Shown here piece by piece: positions 57,393 through 64,000 of a stretch of DNA of 64,000 nt. A program made the position numbers and the translations under genes. The notes beneath the pieces are model-generated. The model saw only the letters and a program-made list of their open reading frames with translations, was not told the origin of the DNA and ran no database searches. Source of the DNA: Pseudomonas sp. PDNC002 (GTDB lineage Bacteria > Pseudomonadota > Gammaproteobacteria > Pseudomonadales > Pseudomonadaceae); assembly GCF_016919445.1 (NCBI RefSeq), contig NZ_CP070356.1, forward strand, positions 3,240,001 to 3,304,000, in the 5' to 3' direction. Positions within the stretch are counted from its first letter, which is position 1. Every line of letters starts with the position of its first letter.

Positions 57393-58556
57393 TCAATCCG
57401 GCCAATGCCAGGCTGGGGCATCGAACATGCCCTGGTCGCGGATACGCGTCTGGCCCAACTCCTTGTCCAGGTGCAGGCAGTTGCACTCGGGGTGTTCCTC
57501 CAGCGTGGCGATCAGTCGGCTGGCGTGGGACACCACCCAGACCTGGGTATGTTTCGACGCCTCGATGATCAACCGCCCCAGCGCCGGTAGCAGGTCCGGG
57601 TGCAGGCTGGTTTCCGGTTCGTTCAACACCATCAGTGACGGCGGGCGCGGAGTGAGCAGGGCGGCGACCAGCAGCAGGTAGCGCAAAGTGCCGTCGGAGA
57701 GTTCGGCGGCGCTCAGCGGGCGCAGCAAGCCGTGCTGCTTCAGCGCCACGGCGAAGCGCCCGCCCAGCTGGCAATCGATTTGCAATTCGGCGCCCGGGAA
57801 GGCGTCGCCGATGGCGGTTTCCAGCGCCTGGGCATCGCCGATTTCACGAATCGTCTGCAGCGCGGCGGCCAGGTCGCGGCCGTCGTGGTGCAGCACCGGC
57901 GTGCGGGTGCCGAGTTGCGGTTGGCGCGCCGGTGCGTCGGCGTCGGTGCGGAAGTGATCGTAGAAGCGCCAGCCACGAATCTGGTCGCGCAGCAGCAGGG
58001 CTTCGGGGCAATCCGAGCCGCTGCCGATCTGGGTGAACAGGCTGTCGAAGGTCGGGATGTGCTGTTCCAGCACCTGCCAACTGCGGCCTTCGCGGGCGCG
58101 CAGCATCGGGCCGTTGCGTTCCACCAGCTGTGAAGCGGGGCGGTACCAGGGGCCGGCCCAGATGCTTTCGTGCTTGATTTCCGGGTCCAGGCCGAAGGCG
58201 CTGACCACCGGCGGTGGCGGCAAGCCGAGGGCGATGGCGTAGCCGAAGTCTTCCCCCGCAAAGCCCAGGCGCAGGCGCTTCACCTCGTTGCGCGGGCCGC
58301 CTTGGACTTCTACCTCGCCCGAGCGCATTCGCCGCGAGTGGCTTTCCGGCCCGGCCCAGAAGGTGGATTCCAGCCCGCCCTCGCGGGCCAGCGCATTCAC
58401 CACGCCGCCCTGGGCCGTCTCGGCGAGCAGGCGCAGGGCGCGATAGAGATTGGACTTACCGCTGCCGTTGGCGCCGGTGATCAGATTCAGCCGGCCCAGC
58501 GGCAGCACCAGCGAGTTGATCGAGCGGTAGTTGGCGACGGCGAGGGTGTGCAGCAT
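57393..58556 (-). CDS. AAA-family ATPase, OLD/RecF-like, without a nuclease domain
   Basis: This 387-residue protein has an SMC/RecF-type ATPase. The N-terminal Walker A is LITGANGSGKSNLYRALRLL (about 26-45). An ABC-like signature follows (LSAAELSDGTLRYLLLVAALL), then a Walker B variant MVLNEPETSLHPDLLPALGR in which Asn replaces the usual Asp, and the switch VWVVSHASRLI. There is no TOPRIM or other effector domain. It follows benE by 46 nt on the same strand. Function is unknown; a defence or DNA-maintenance role is possible but unsupported by neighbours. Confidence 0.85.
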   Translation of the reverse strand: MLHTLAVANYRSINSLVLPLGRLNLITGANGSGKSNLYRALRLLAETAQGGVVNALAREGGLESTFWAGPESHSRRMRSGEVEVQGGPRNEVKRLRLGFAGEDFGYAIALGLPPPPVVSAFGLDPEIKHESIWAGPWYRPASQLVERNGPMLRAREGRSWQVLEQHIPTFDSLFTQIGSGSDCPEALLLRDQIRGWRFYDHFRTDADAPARQPQLGTRTPVLHHDGRDLAAALQTIREIGDAQALETAIGDAFPGAELQIDCQLGGRFAVALKQHGLLRPLSAAELSDGTLRYLLLVAALLTPRPPSLMVLNEPETSLHPDLLPALGRLIIEASKHTQVWVVSHASRLIATLEEHPECNCLHLDKELGQTRIRDQGMFDAPAWHWPD

Positions 58557-58602
58557 GCGGGCGATCCGGTTCAGGCAATCGCCCGATGCTAGCAAACTCG
58601 GT

Positions 58603-59802
58603 TCAGGGCGCGCGGCGCCAGTTCAGTACCAGCTGTGTCAGCAGGCCCGCGACCAGTCCCCAGAAGGCTGAGCCGACGGAGAACAGGGTGAAGCCCGAGG
58701 CGGTGACCAGGAAGGTGACCATCGCCGCCTCGCGCTGGCGGGCGTCGGCCATGGCGTTGGTCAGGCCGTTGGTGATCGAGCCGAGCAAAGCCAGGGCGGC
58801 GATGGACAGCACCAGCGCCTTGGGCAGCGCGGCGAACAGCGCGGCCAGGGTGGCGCCGAAGATGCCGGCGATGCCGTAGAACAGCCCGCACCAGAGTGCG
58901 GCTGTGTAGCGCTTATGCGGGTTCTCGTGGGCTTCCGGCCCGGTGCAGATGGCCGCGCTGATCGCCGCCAGGTTGATCCCGTGGGAACCGAACGGCGCCA
59001 GCAACAGCGAGGCGATGCCGGTGGTGGAGATCAGCGGCGAGGCGGGCACCTGGTAGCCGTCGGCGCGCAATACGGCGAGGCCCGGCATGTTCTGCGAGGC
59101 CATCGCGACGATGAACAGCGGGATGCCGATGCTGATGGTGGCGGCCAGGGAGAAGCTCGGCGTGGTCCACACCGGGCGGGCGATCTCCAGCTGGAAGTGG
59201 CTGAAGTTGAGCAGGCCGAGGAGGCCGGCCAGGGCGACGCCCACCAGCAGCGCAGCGAACACCGCGTAGCGCGGCGACAGGCGCTTGGCGACGAGGTAGC
59301 TGACGAACATCGCCACCACCAGCGCCGTCTGCTGTTGCGCGGCGTTGCAGATTTCGATGCAGATGCGGAACAGCACGCCGGCCAGCAGCGCCGAGGCCAG
59401 CGAACCGGGCACCTGGCGCATCAGTCGCTCGAAGCTGCCGGTGACGCCGCACAGGGTGATCAGCGCGGCGCAGACGATGAAGGCGCCAATGGCCTCGCCA
59501 TAGGGCACGCCGGGCAGGCTGCTGATCAGCAGCGCGGCGCCGGGAGTGGACCAGGCGATGACGATGGGCGTGCGGTAGCGCAAAGTCAGGCCGATGGTGG
59601 TCAGCGCCATGCCGATGGACAGTGCCCAGATCCACGAGGAAATCTGCGCGGTGGTCAGTCCCGCCGCCTGGCCGGCCTGGAACATCAGCACCAGCGAGCT
59701 GGTGTAGCCGGTGAGCATGGCAACGAACCCGGCGACGATGGCGGCGGGGGATGAGTCGGCCAGCGGGCGCAGGCGCGCGGCGGCGGGAGTGGAGTCAGTC
59801 AT
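58603..59802 (-). CDS. BenE-family benzoate/aromatic-acid membrane transporter (PA1651-like)
   Basis: This 399-residue protein has about 12 TM helices and the BenE pattern: AAIVAGFVAMLTGYTSSLVLMFQA, WSTPGAALLI, FIVAMASQNMPGLAVLRA and FGSHGINLAAISAAICTGPEAHE. The family includes the Acinetobacter benzoate transporter BenE. No benzoate catabolism gene is near, so the substrate is unproven. It starts 12 nt after the LysE gene. Confidence 0.88.
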   Translation of the reverse strand: MTDSTPAAARLRPLADSSPAAIVAGFVAMLTGYTSSLVLMFQAGQAAGLTTAQISSWIWALSIGMALTTIGLTLRYRTPIVIAWSTPGAALLISSLPGVPYGEAIGAFIVCAALITLCGVTGSFERLMRQVPGSLASALLAGVLFRICIEICNAAQQQTALVVAMFVSYLVAKRLSPRYAVFAALLVGVALAGLLGLLNFSHFQLEIARPVWTTPSFSLAATISIGIPLFIVAMASQNMPGLAVLRADGYQVPASPLISTTGIASLLLAPFGSHGINLAAISAAICTGPEAHENPHKRYTAALWCGLFYGIAGIFGATLAALFAALPKALVLSIAALALLGSITNGLTNAMADARQREAAMVTFLVTASGFTLFSVGSAFWGLVAGLLTQLVLNWRRAP

Positions 59803-59814
59803 GCACGAATTCCA

Positions 59815-60417
59815 TCAGGTGCGGGTGAACAGCGGGTAGAGCGATGCGACCAGCAGGGCCGCCATGCCGACGTTGAACAGGCGCAGCCGCAGCGGGTCTT
59901 CCAGCCAGCGCCGCAGCAGGCTGCCCAGTATGGTCCAGACGCCCACGCTGGGCAGGTTGACCACGGCGAACAGGGTGGCGATCAGCACCACATTGCCGAT
60001 CCAGCTGTTGGCCGGCAGGTAAGTGGCGATGGCGCCGATGGCCATCACCCAGGCCTTGGGATTGACCCACTGGAAGGCCGCGGCCTGGAGGAAGGTCATG
60101 GGTTTGGCGGCGTTCTCGCCCTTTGCCTCGGGGGCACCGGAGCGGGCGATCTTCCATGCAAGATACAGAAGGTATGCACCACCGGCGTAGCGCAGCGCCG
60201 TATAGCTGGCCGGAAAACGCTCGAACAGCTGGTGCAGGCCCAGGCCCACGGCGACCACCAGCAGCAGGAAGCCGATGCTGATGCCGAGCATGTGCGGAAT
60301 GGTGCGGCGGATGCCGAAGTTCACGCCCGAGGCCAGCAGCATCATGTTGTTGGGGCCGGGGGTGATGGAGGTGACGAAGGCGAACAGCACGAAGGCGCCG
60401 AGGAGTTCGATGGGCAT
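59815..60417 (-). CDS. LysE/RhtB-family exporter
   Basis: This 200-residue membrane protein has about six TM helices, TSITPGPNNMMLLASGVNFGIRR in the first hairpin and QWVNPKAWVMAIGAIATYLP, standard for the family. The open frame is longer, but MPIELLGAFVLFAFVTSI is the natural start. It leads a leftward trio with BenE and the AAA ATPase. It is only distantly similar to the LysE protein at 17.0 kb. Confidence 0.88.
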   Translation of the reverse strand: MPIELLGAFVLFAFVTSITPGPNNMMLLASGVNFGIRRTIPHMLGISIGFLLLVVAVGLGLHQLFERFPASYTALRYAGGAYLLYLAWKIARSGAPEAKGENAAKPMTFLQAAAFQWVNPKAWVMAIGAIATYLPANSWIGNVVLIATLFAVVNLPSVGVWTILGSLLRRWLEDPLRLRLFNVGMAALLVASLYPLFTRT

Positions 60418-60599
60418 GGCGGTGTACCGGTCTTGTTCTTTTTGGCAGGGCAGTGCTTGCAGACTAATCCTGTCGGCGCCGGGCTGTCCCATAACAGCCA
60501 GCGGCCGAGTGGCCCGTACAGTGCGCCTGGCGGTGGCGCGGCACAGGGTGGCTCGGTATGGTGCGGAAATTACCGCAAGGCCAATGGACCACCGACACC

Positions 60600-61241
60600 A
60601 TGGAACAGAATCCCTACGCCGCCCCCCAGGTTGATCTGGTGGATGACAGCACCCCCGGCGACTTTCGCAACGGCGGCTGGAGCGCCGGCCGGTTGCGCCT
60701 GCTCGCTGGCCTGAGCGTAGGCCTGTTGCTGGGCAACCTGGCGCAGCTCTTCCTGTCGCTCACCAGCAGCCTGAAAAACATGCCCCTCTGGGAACGCTAT
60801 GAGCTGTGGGTGGGGACGCTCTGCACCATCCTCGGCTGCTTCCTGCTGTGGCGCACCCGCACCTTTCTGGAGGACCGCTTCCGCGCCCGTGGCCTGGGTT
60901 GGCCGGTCGGGTTGTCCATCGCCATCGGAATCGTGATGCAGGTCTACGGTATGGTGTTCGATGGGCAGCTCAATGGCGAACTGAACGGCGCGCTGATGGG
61001 GCTCATGGCGCTGTTCGTGCCCAGCGGCATCGTTACCTTGTGGTACGGGGTCCGCCTGCTGAAGATCGAGCTGCCGTATCCATCACTGAAAATCATGGGA
61101 TGGCTGGAGGTGTTTTCCGGCATTTGCCTGCTCAGCGTGTTGCTATTCCTGCTCGGCACCGTGCTGGCGATGGCCAGCCTGTTGCCGATGGCGCTGATGT
61201 TCCTGCGCGCCGCCCGCGAATTGGACGGCGCCGCCCGCTAG
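60600..61241 (+). CDS. Small inner-membrane protein with NPYAAP N-terminus
   Basis: This 213-residue protein begins MEQNPYAAPQVDLVDD, an N-terminal motif common to many uncharacterised membrane proteins, followed by four to five TM helices (LLAGLSVGLLLGNLAQLFLS, GLSIAIGIVMQVYGMV, LMALFVPSGIVTLWYGV, SGICLLSVLLFLLGTVL). There is no catalytic motif. It ends in a 4-nt tail-to-tail overlap with the MarR gene. Function is unknown. Confidence 0.8.
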   Translation: MEQNPYAAPQVDLVDDSTPGDFRNGGWSAGRLRLLAGLSVGLLLGNLAQLFLSLTSSLKNMPLWERYELWVGTLCTILGCFLLWRTRTFLEDRFRARGLGWPVGLSIAIGIVMQVYGMVFDGQLNGELNGALMGLMALFVPSGIVTLWYGVRLLKIELPYPSLKIMGWLEVFSGICLLSVLLFLLGTVLAMASLLPMALMFLRAARELDGAAR

Positions 61242-61681
61242 TCGGCGTCCTGCGAGCGGGCGATAGCCTGGTTCACCGCCAGCCAGCCGGTCACCGCATC
61301 CGCGCCGGCTTCGCCGAAGGCGCGCTGCAGCAGTTTCTCCTGCTCGCGGCGAAGGGCCTTTTCCAGCTTGCCGCCTTCGGCCGTCAGCTCCAGCAGACGC
61401 CGGCGCTTGTCGTTGTCGCAGGCTTCGCTGCGGATCAGGTCGCGCTCCAGCAATTGGCGCAGCGGGACGTTCAGCGCCTGCTTGGTGACGCCCAGGGCGG
61501 CCAGCAGCTGGCTGACGCTCAGCCCCGGCTTGCGCGCGATGAAGAACAGGATGCGGTGGTGCACCCGGCTCAGGCCGCGGCGCGCCAGCATCTCGTCGGG
61601 TTTCGCGGTGAATGCCCGGTAGCTGTAGAAGAAGGCTTCGATCGCCTGGAGTTGCAGGGCGTTTTTTGTTAGGTCAGGCAT
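61238..61681 (-). CDS. MarR-family transcriptional regulator (PA1653-like)
   Basis: This 147-residue winged-helix protein has LSRVHHRILFFIARKPGLSVSQLLAALGVTKQALNVPLRQLLERDLI and the wing with DKRRRLLELTAEG, where the Asp-Lys-Arg-Arg is the usual DNA contact. It is divergent from a PLP aminotransferase and GST pair, which it probably controls. No cofactor site is obvious. Confidence 0.92.
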   Translation of the reverse strand: MPDLTKNALQLQAIEAFFYSYRAFTAKPDEMLARRGLSRVHHRILFFIARKPGLSVSQLLAALGVTKQALNVPLRQLLERDLIRSEACDNDKRRRLLELTAEGGKLEKALRREQEKLLQRAFGEAGADAVTGWLAVNQAIARSQDAD

Positions 61682-61714
61682 ATTGACGTATCCGTGTTGG
61701 TCGTCGTAGCTTCG

Positions 61715-61729
61715 GTCAAGCAGTTTGAC
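61715..61729. promoter_or_regulatory. Short palindrome between the MarR and aminotransferase genes
   Basis: GTCAA-GCAGT-TTGAC has two perfect 5-bp arms, in the 82-bp divergent gap (taking the ATG at 61764). It also contains a TTGACT that could be a -35 element for the aminotransferase. A MarR operator is plausible. Confidence 0.45.
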
Positions 61730-61763
61730 TCATTCTTCCGTGCTCACGCTACCGGTGCCCCCA

Positions 61764-62930
61764 ATGGCCTTCTCCGAACGCATTGCCCGTCTGAAAAGTT
61801 CTCTGATCCGTGAAATCCTCGCCGCCGCCCAGCGTCCGGAAGTGATGTCCTTCGCCGGCGGCCTGCCCGCCGAGCCGATGCTGCCGAAAGTGGAATGGGC
61901 CGACATGCCGGTGAGCATGGGCCAGTACGGCATGAGCGAGGGCGAGCCGGCCCTGCGCGAAGCCATTGCCGCCGAAGCGCGCGCCTTGGGCGTGCCTTGC
62001 GAGGCGAGCCAGGTGCTGATCGTCAGCGGCTCGCAGCAGACGCTGGACCTGGCCAGCAAGCTGTTCATCGATCCGGGCACCGAGGTGCTGCTCGAAGCGC
62101 CGACCTATCTCGCCGCGCTGCAGGCCTTCCAGCTGTTCGGGGCGAACTGCCTGACCGTGCCGCTGGGCGCCGAAGGCCCGGACATCGCCGCGCTGCGCCA
62201 GCGCCTGGAGACCAGCAAGCCAGCCTTCGCCTACCTGATCCCGACGTTCCAGAATCCGTCCGGCGTGCGCTATACCGAGCAGCGTCGCGATGAAGTGGCC
62301 GCCGTGCTGGACGAGTTCGGCGTGACCCTGATCGAGGACGAGCCCTACCGCGAGCTGGTGTTCGATGAGGGCGCCGCGACGCCGCTGGTCAGCCGCCTGA
62401 AGAAAGCCAGCTGGATCTACACCGGCACCGTGTCCAAGACTTTGTTGCCGGGCCTGCGCGTGGGCTTCCTGATCGCTACGCCGGACCTGTTTCCGCACCT
62501 GCTGCGCCTGAAGCAATCCGCCGACCTGCACACCAACCGCGTTGGCCAGTGGCAGGCGCTGCAGTGGTTCGGCACCGAGGCCTACCGTGGTCACCTGGCC
62601 GAGCTGCGCGACTTCTATCGCATCCGCCGCGACGCCATGCAGGCGCAGCTGGAGGAACATTTCGCCGACCTGGCCGACTGGAACGTACCCCAGGGCGGTC
62701 TGTTCTTCTGGCTGAAGCTCAAGCAACCGCTGGATACCCGCACGCTGCTGGACGCGGCGCTGGCGCAGAACGTGGCGTTCATGCCCGGCGAGCCCTTCTT
62801 CACTCAACCCGATGCCAATCCTGGCTATTTGCGGCTTAACTTCAGTCACGTGGCGCCGGAGCGCGCGGGCGAGGGGCTGCGCCGCCTGGCCGAGGTCATC
62901 CGCGACGCCCAATCGGCCAAGGCCAACTGA
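61764..62930 (+). CDS. PLP-dependent aminotransferase, MocR-free class I/II (PA1654-like)
   Basis: This 388-residue fold-type I aminotransferase has SFAGGLPAEPMLP near the start, the PLP Asp in LIEDEPYRELVFDE, the Schiff-base Lys225 in TGTVSKTLLPGLRVGFL, and the substrate-carboxylate Arg in YLRLNFSHV. It resembles the 2-aminoadipate/valine-pyruvate group. I used the ATG of MAFSERIARL, because the 13 residues of the TTG-initiated longer form (61725) are not conserved-looking. It forms an operon with the GST gene 9 nt later. Confidence 0.9.
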   Translation: MAFSERIARLKSSLIREILAAAQRPEVMSFAGGLPAEPMLPKVEWADMPVSMGQYGMSEGEPALREAIAAEARALGVPCEASQVLIVSGSQQTLDLASKLFIDPGTEVLLEAPTYLAALQAFQLFGANCLTVPLGAEGPDIAALRQRLETSKPAFAYLIPTFQNPSGVRYTEQRRDEVAAVLDEFGVTLIEDEPYRELVFDEGAATPLVSRLKKASWIYTGTVSKTLLPGLRVGFLIATPDLFPHLLRLKQSADLHTNRVGQWQALQWFGTEAYRGHLAELRDFYRIRRDAMQAQLEEHFADLADWNVPQGGLFFWLKLKQPLDTRTLLDAALAQNVAFMPGEPFFTQPDANPGYLRLNFSHVAPERAGEGLRRLAEVIRDAQSAKAN

Positions 62931-62939
62931 GGAGCGAGC

Positions 62940-63542
62940 ATGTACACCGTCTACGGCGATCAACTCTCGGGCAACTGCTACAAGGTCAAGCTGGCCCTGC
63001 ACCTGCTGGGCCTGCCTTACCAGTGGCGCGATATCGACATCCTCAAGGGCGAGACGCAGACGCCCGAGTTCCTGGCGAAGAACCCCAACGGCAAGGTGCC
63101 GGTGCTGGAGCTGGAAGACGGCACCTGCCTGTGGGAATCCAATGCCATCCTCAACTTCCTCGCCGACGGCAGCGACCTGCTGCCAAGCGAGCCGCGCCTG
63201 CGCACCCAGGTGTTGCAGTGGCAGTTCTTCGAGCAGTACAGCCATGAGCCTTATGTGGCGGTGGCGCGCTTCATCGAGTTCTACCTCGGCCTGCCGGAGG
63301 AGCGCCGCGAAGAGTACGCGCGCTGCCAGAAGGGCGGTTACAAGGCGCTGAAAGTGATGGAAAAGCAGCTGGAGCAGACGCCCTATCTGGTGGGCGACCA
63401 GTATTCCATCGCCGATATCACCCTGTACGCCTACACCCATGTGGCGCACCAGGGTGGCTTCGACCTGTCGAACTTCCCGGCTATCAATGCCTGGCTGGCG
63501 CGGGTGGCGGACCATCCGCGGCATGTGGGGATGCAGGGCTGA
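62940..63542 (+). CDS. Glutathione S-transferase family protein (PA1655-like)
   Basis: This 200-residue protein has a thioredoxin-like N-terminal domain (LSGNCYKVKLALHLLGLPYQW; NGKVPVLELEDG with the cis-Pro; WESNAILNFLAD with the Glu-Ser that binds the glutathione gamma-Glu) and an all-helical C-terminal domain ending YSIADITLYAYTHVAHQGGFDLS. GGAG precedes the ATG. It is co-transcribed with the aminotransferase. The substrate is unknown. Confidence 0.93.
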   Translation: MYTVYGDQLSGNCYKVKLALHLLGLPYQWRDIDILKGETQTPEFLAKNPNGKVPVLELEDGTCLWESNAILNFLADGSDLLPSEPRLRTQVLQWQFFEQYSHEPYVAVARFIEFYLGLPEERREEYARCQKGGYKALKVMEKQLEQTPYLVGDQYSIADITLYAYTHVAHQGGFDLSNFPAINAWLARVADHPRHVGMQG

Positions 63543-63561
63543 TCTCCACGCCTGGCCATCG

Positions 63562-63593
63562 AAAACGCCGCTTCCCTGGAAGCGGCGTTTTTC
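63562..63593 (+). terminator. Rho-independent terminator after the GST gene
   Basis: AAAACGCCGCTTCC pairs with GGAAGCGGCGTTTTT around a 2-nt loop region (CT), 19 nt after the stop. It has a clear GC stem and a T run. Confidence 0.92.
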
Positions 63594-63620
63594 ATTGTGC
63601 AGACCCAAAGTCGACCTCCA

Positions 63621-63703
63621 CGCAGGAGCGGACTCCGTCCGCGATCGTTTTCCGCTCGCTCCGAGCTGGCCGGTGCCATCGCGGACGGAGTCCGCTCCTA
63701 CGC
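63621..63703. repeat. Inverted pair of family-A REP-like repeats
   Basis: GCAGGAGCGGACTCCGTCCG plus CGAT at the left and ATCGCGGACGGAGTCCGCTC plus CTACGC at the right face each other, about 35 nt apart. The hairpin here is GCGGAC-TCC-GTCCGC. The rest of the 378-bp gap holds the terminator and the promoter of the hemerythrin gene. Confidence 0.85.
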
Positions 63704-63796
63704 AAGGTTTTCCTTGTGCGCACCGAAAACCGGCAATTTGCCATCAGATGAATCCGAAAAAAACCGCTCTAAATCGCGGATTTCGAGCTGTTGGGG

Positions 63797-63810
63797 TTGA
63801 CCGGCATCAT
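63797..63810 (+). promoter_or_regulatory. Putative Anr/FNR box of the bacteriohemerythrin gene
   Basis: TTGACCGGCATCAT matches the Anr consensus TTGAT-N4-ATCAA at 8 of 10 positions. TACCCT at 63833-63838 is placed where the -10 of a promoter activated from -41.5 would be. In P. aeruginosa the PA1673 hemerythrin gene is Anr-controlled, which agrees. Confidence 0.65.
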
Positions 63811-63920
63811 GGCGGCGTTTTGTCGCTCTCCCTACCCTGAATGCACTGCCATACGGACGTACCGATGTGGCCGAGTGCGAGCGGCTGGCAGTGTCGTCGC
63901 CCGGCGAATGAGGGGGAAAG

Positions 63921-64000
63921 ATGGCCTATCTGGTCTGGCAGGCGGATCTCGATACCGGGATCGGCGTGATCGACGCACAGCACAAACGCATCGTCGAGAT
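63921..64000 (+). CDS. Bacteriohemerythrin, N-terminal fragment (PA1673-like)
   Basis: The 26 visible codons read MAYLVWQADLDTGIGV then IDAQHKRIVE, the conserved start of bacteriohemerythrins, including the iron-ligand His in QHKRI. Hemerythrins bind O2 at a di-iron centre; the P. aeruginosa homologue supports fitness in low oxygen. AGGGGGAAAG lies directly upstream of the ATG. The gene continues past the window edge. Confidence 0.88.
   Translation, partial: MAYLVWQADLDTGIGVIDAQHKRIVE

Overview
The window is high-GC Pseudomonas chromosome, probably from the P. aeruginosa / P. nitroreducens / P. citronellolis side of the genus. The evidence is the set of recognisable proteins (FabA, FabB, GpsA, KdpFABCDE, SelD, tRNA 2-selenouridine synthase, a bacteriohemerythrin). 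From memory, their order follows PAO1 roughly from PA1609 to PA1655, with a PA1673-like gene at the right edge. No species is claimed.

Layout. 1-3.9 kb: the 3' part of an rRNA operon (16S end, tRNA-Ile, tRNA-Ala, 23S, two tandem 5S genes each with its own terminator). 4-6.5 kb: a GNAT acetyltransferase and the unsaturated fatty-acid pair fabA-fabB, preceded by a DesT/FabR-type operator. 6.5-11.5 kb: a coupled leftward unit of TonB-dependent receptor, periplasmic binding-like protein and hybrid histidine kinase (PA1611-like). 11.7-15.9 kb: gpsA, a DUF4389 protein, sixA, then an acyl-CoA synthetase and a hotdog thioesterase behind a perfect TetR-type palindrome. 16-24 kb: AraC regulator and LysE exporter, two alpha/beta hydrolases, a DUF4892 protein, an AI-2E family permease, and a GntR regulator with an MFS transporter. 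24-27 kb: an OmpR/EnvZ-type two-component system with a four-EF-hand protein downstream. 27-35.4 kb: kdpFABCDE, potassium uptake plus its sensor and regulator. 35.9-39.2 kb: a patatin-like protein, selD and mnmH. 40.5-49 kb: a GFA-family protein, lipoprotein, flavin reductase-like protein, chemoreceptor, SulP transporter, CurA-like reductase and SDR. 49.4-56.1 kb: a BASS transporter and a complete chaperone-usher fimbrial cluster (subunit, chaperone, usher, two-domain adhesin). 57.4-63.5 kb: a LysE / BenE / AAA ATPase group, a small membrane protein, MarR regulator, PLP aminotransferase and glutathione S-transferase. The right edge holds the start of an Anr-type-promoter bacteriohemerythrin gene.

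The striking feature is the non-coding DNA. Intergenic regions carry three families of palindromic repeats. In three places these have become tandem arrays: about 7.2 copies of a 172-173 bp unit (39.2-40.5 kb), about 4.8 copies of a 96-97 bp unit (56.9-57.4 kb), and five copies of a 67 bp unit (46.5-46.8 kb). The small hairpins in these repeats vary by compensating changes on both arms. Separately, 35.5-35.8 kb holds a chain of hairpins ending in a 124-nt element that can fold as a three-way junction. The stretch 56.4-56.7 kb holds a perfect palindrome and two 22-codon ORFs. No transposase, integrase or CRISPR system was found, and no REP-associated transposase lies in the window.

Genes that plausibly work together: FabA/FabB; the receptor/binding protein/kinase unit; the two-component system with the EF-hand protein; the Kdp pump with KdpD/KdpE; SelD supplying selenophosphate to MnmH; and the fimbrial cluster, whose subunit and usher regions share a 31-bp dyad element.
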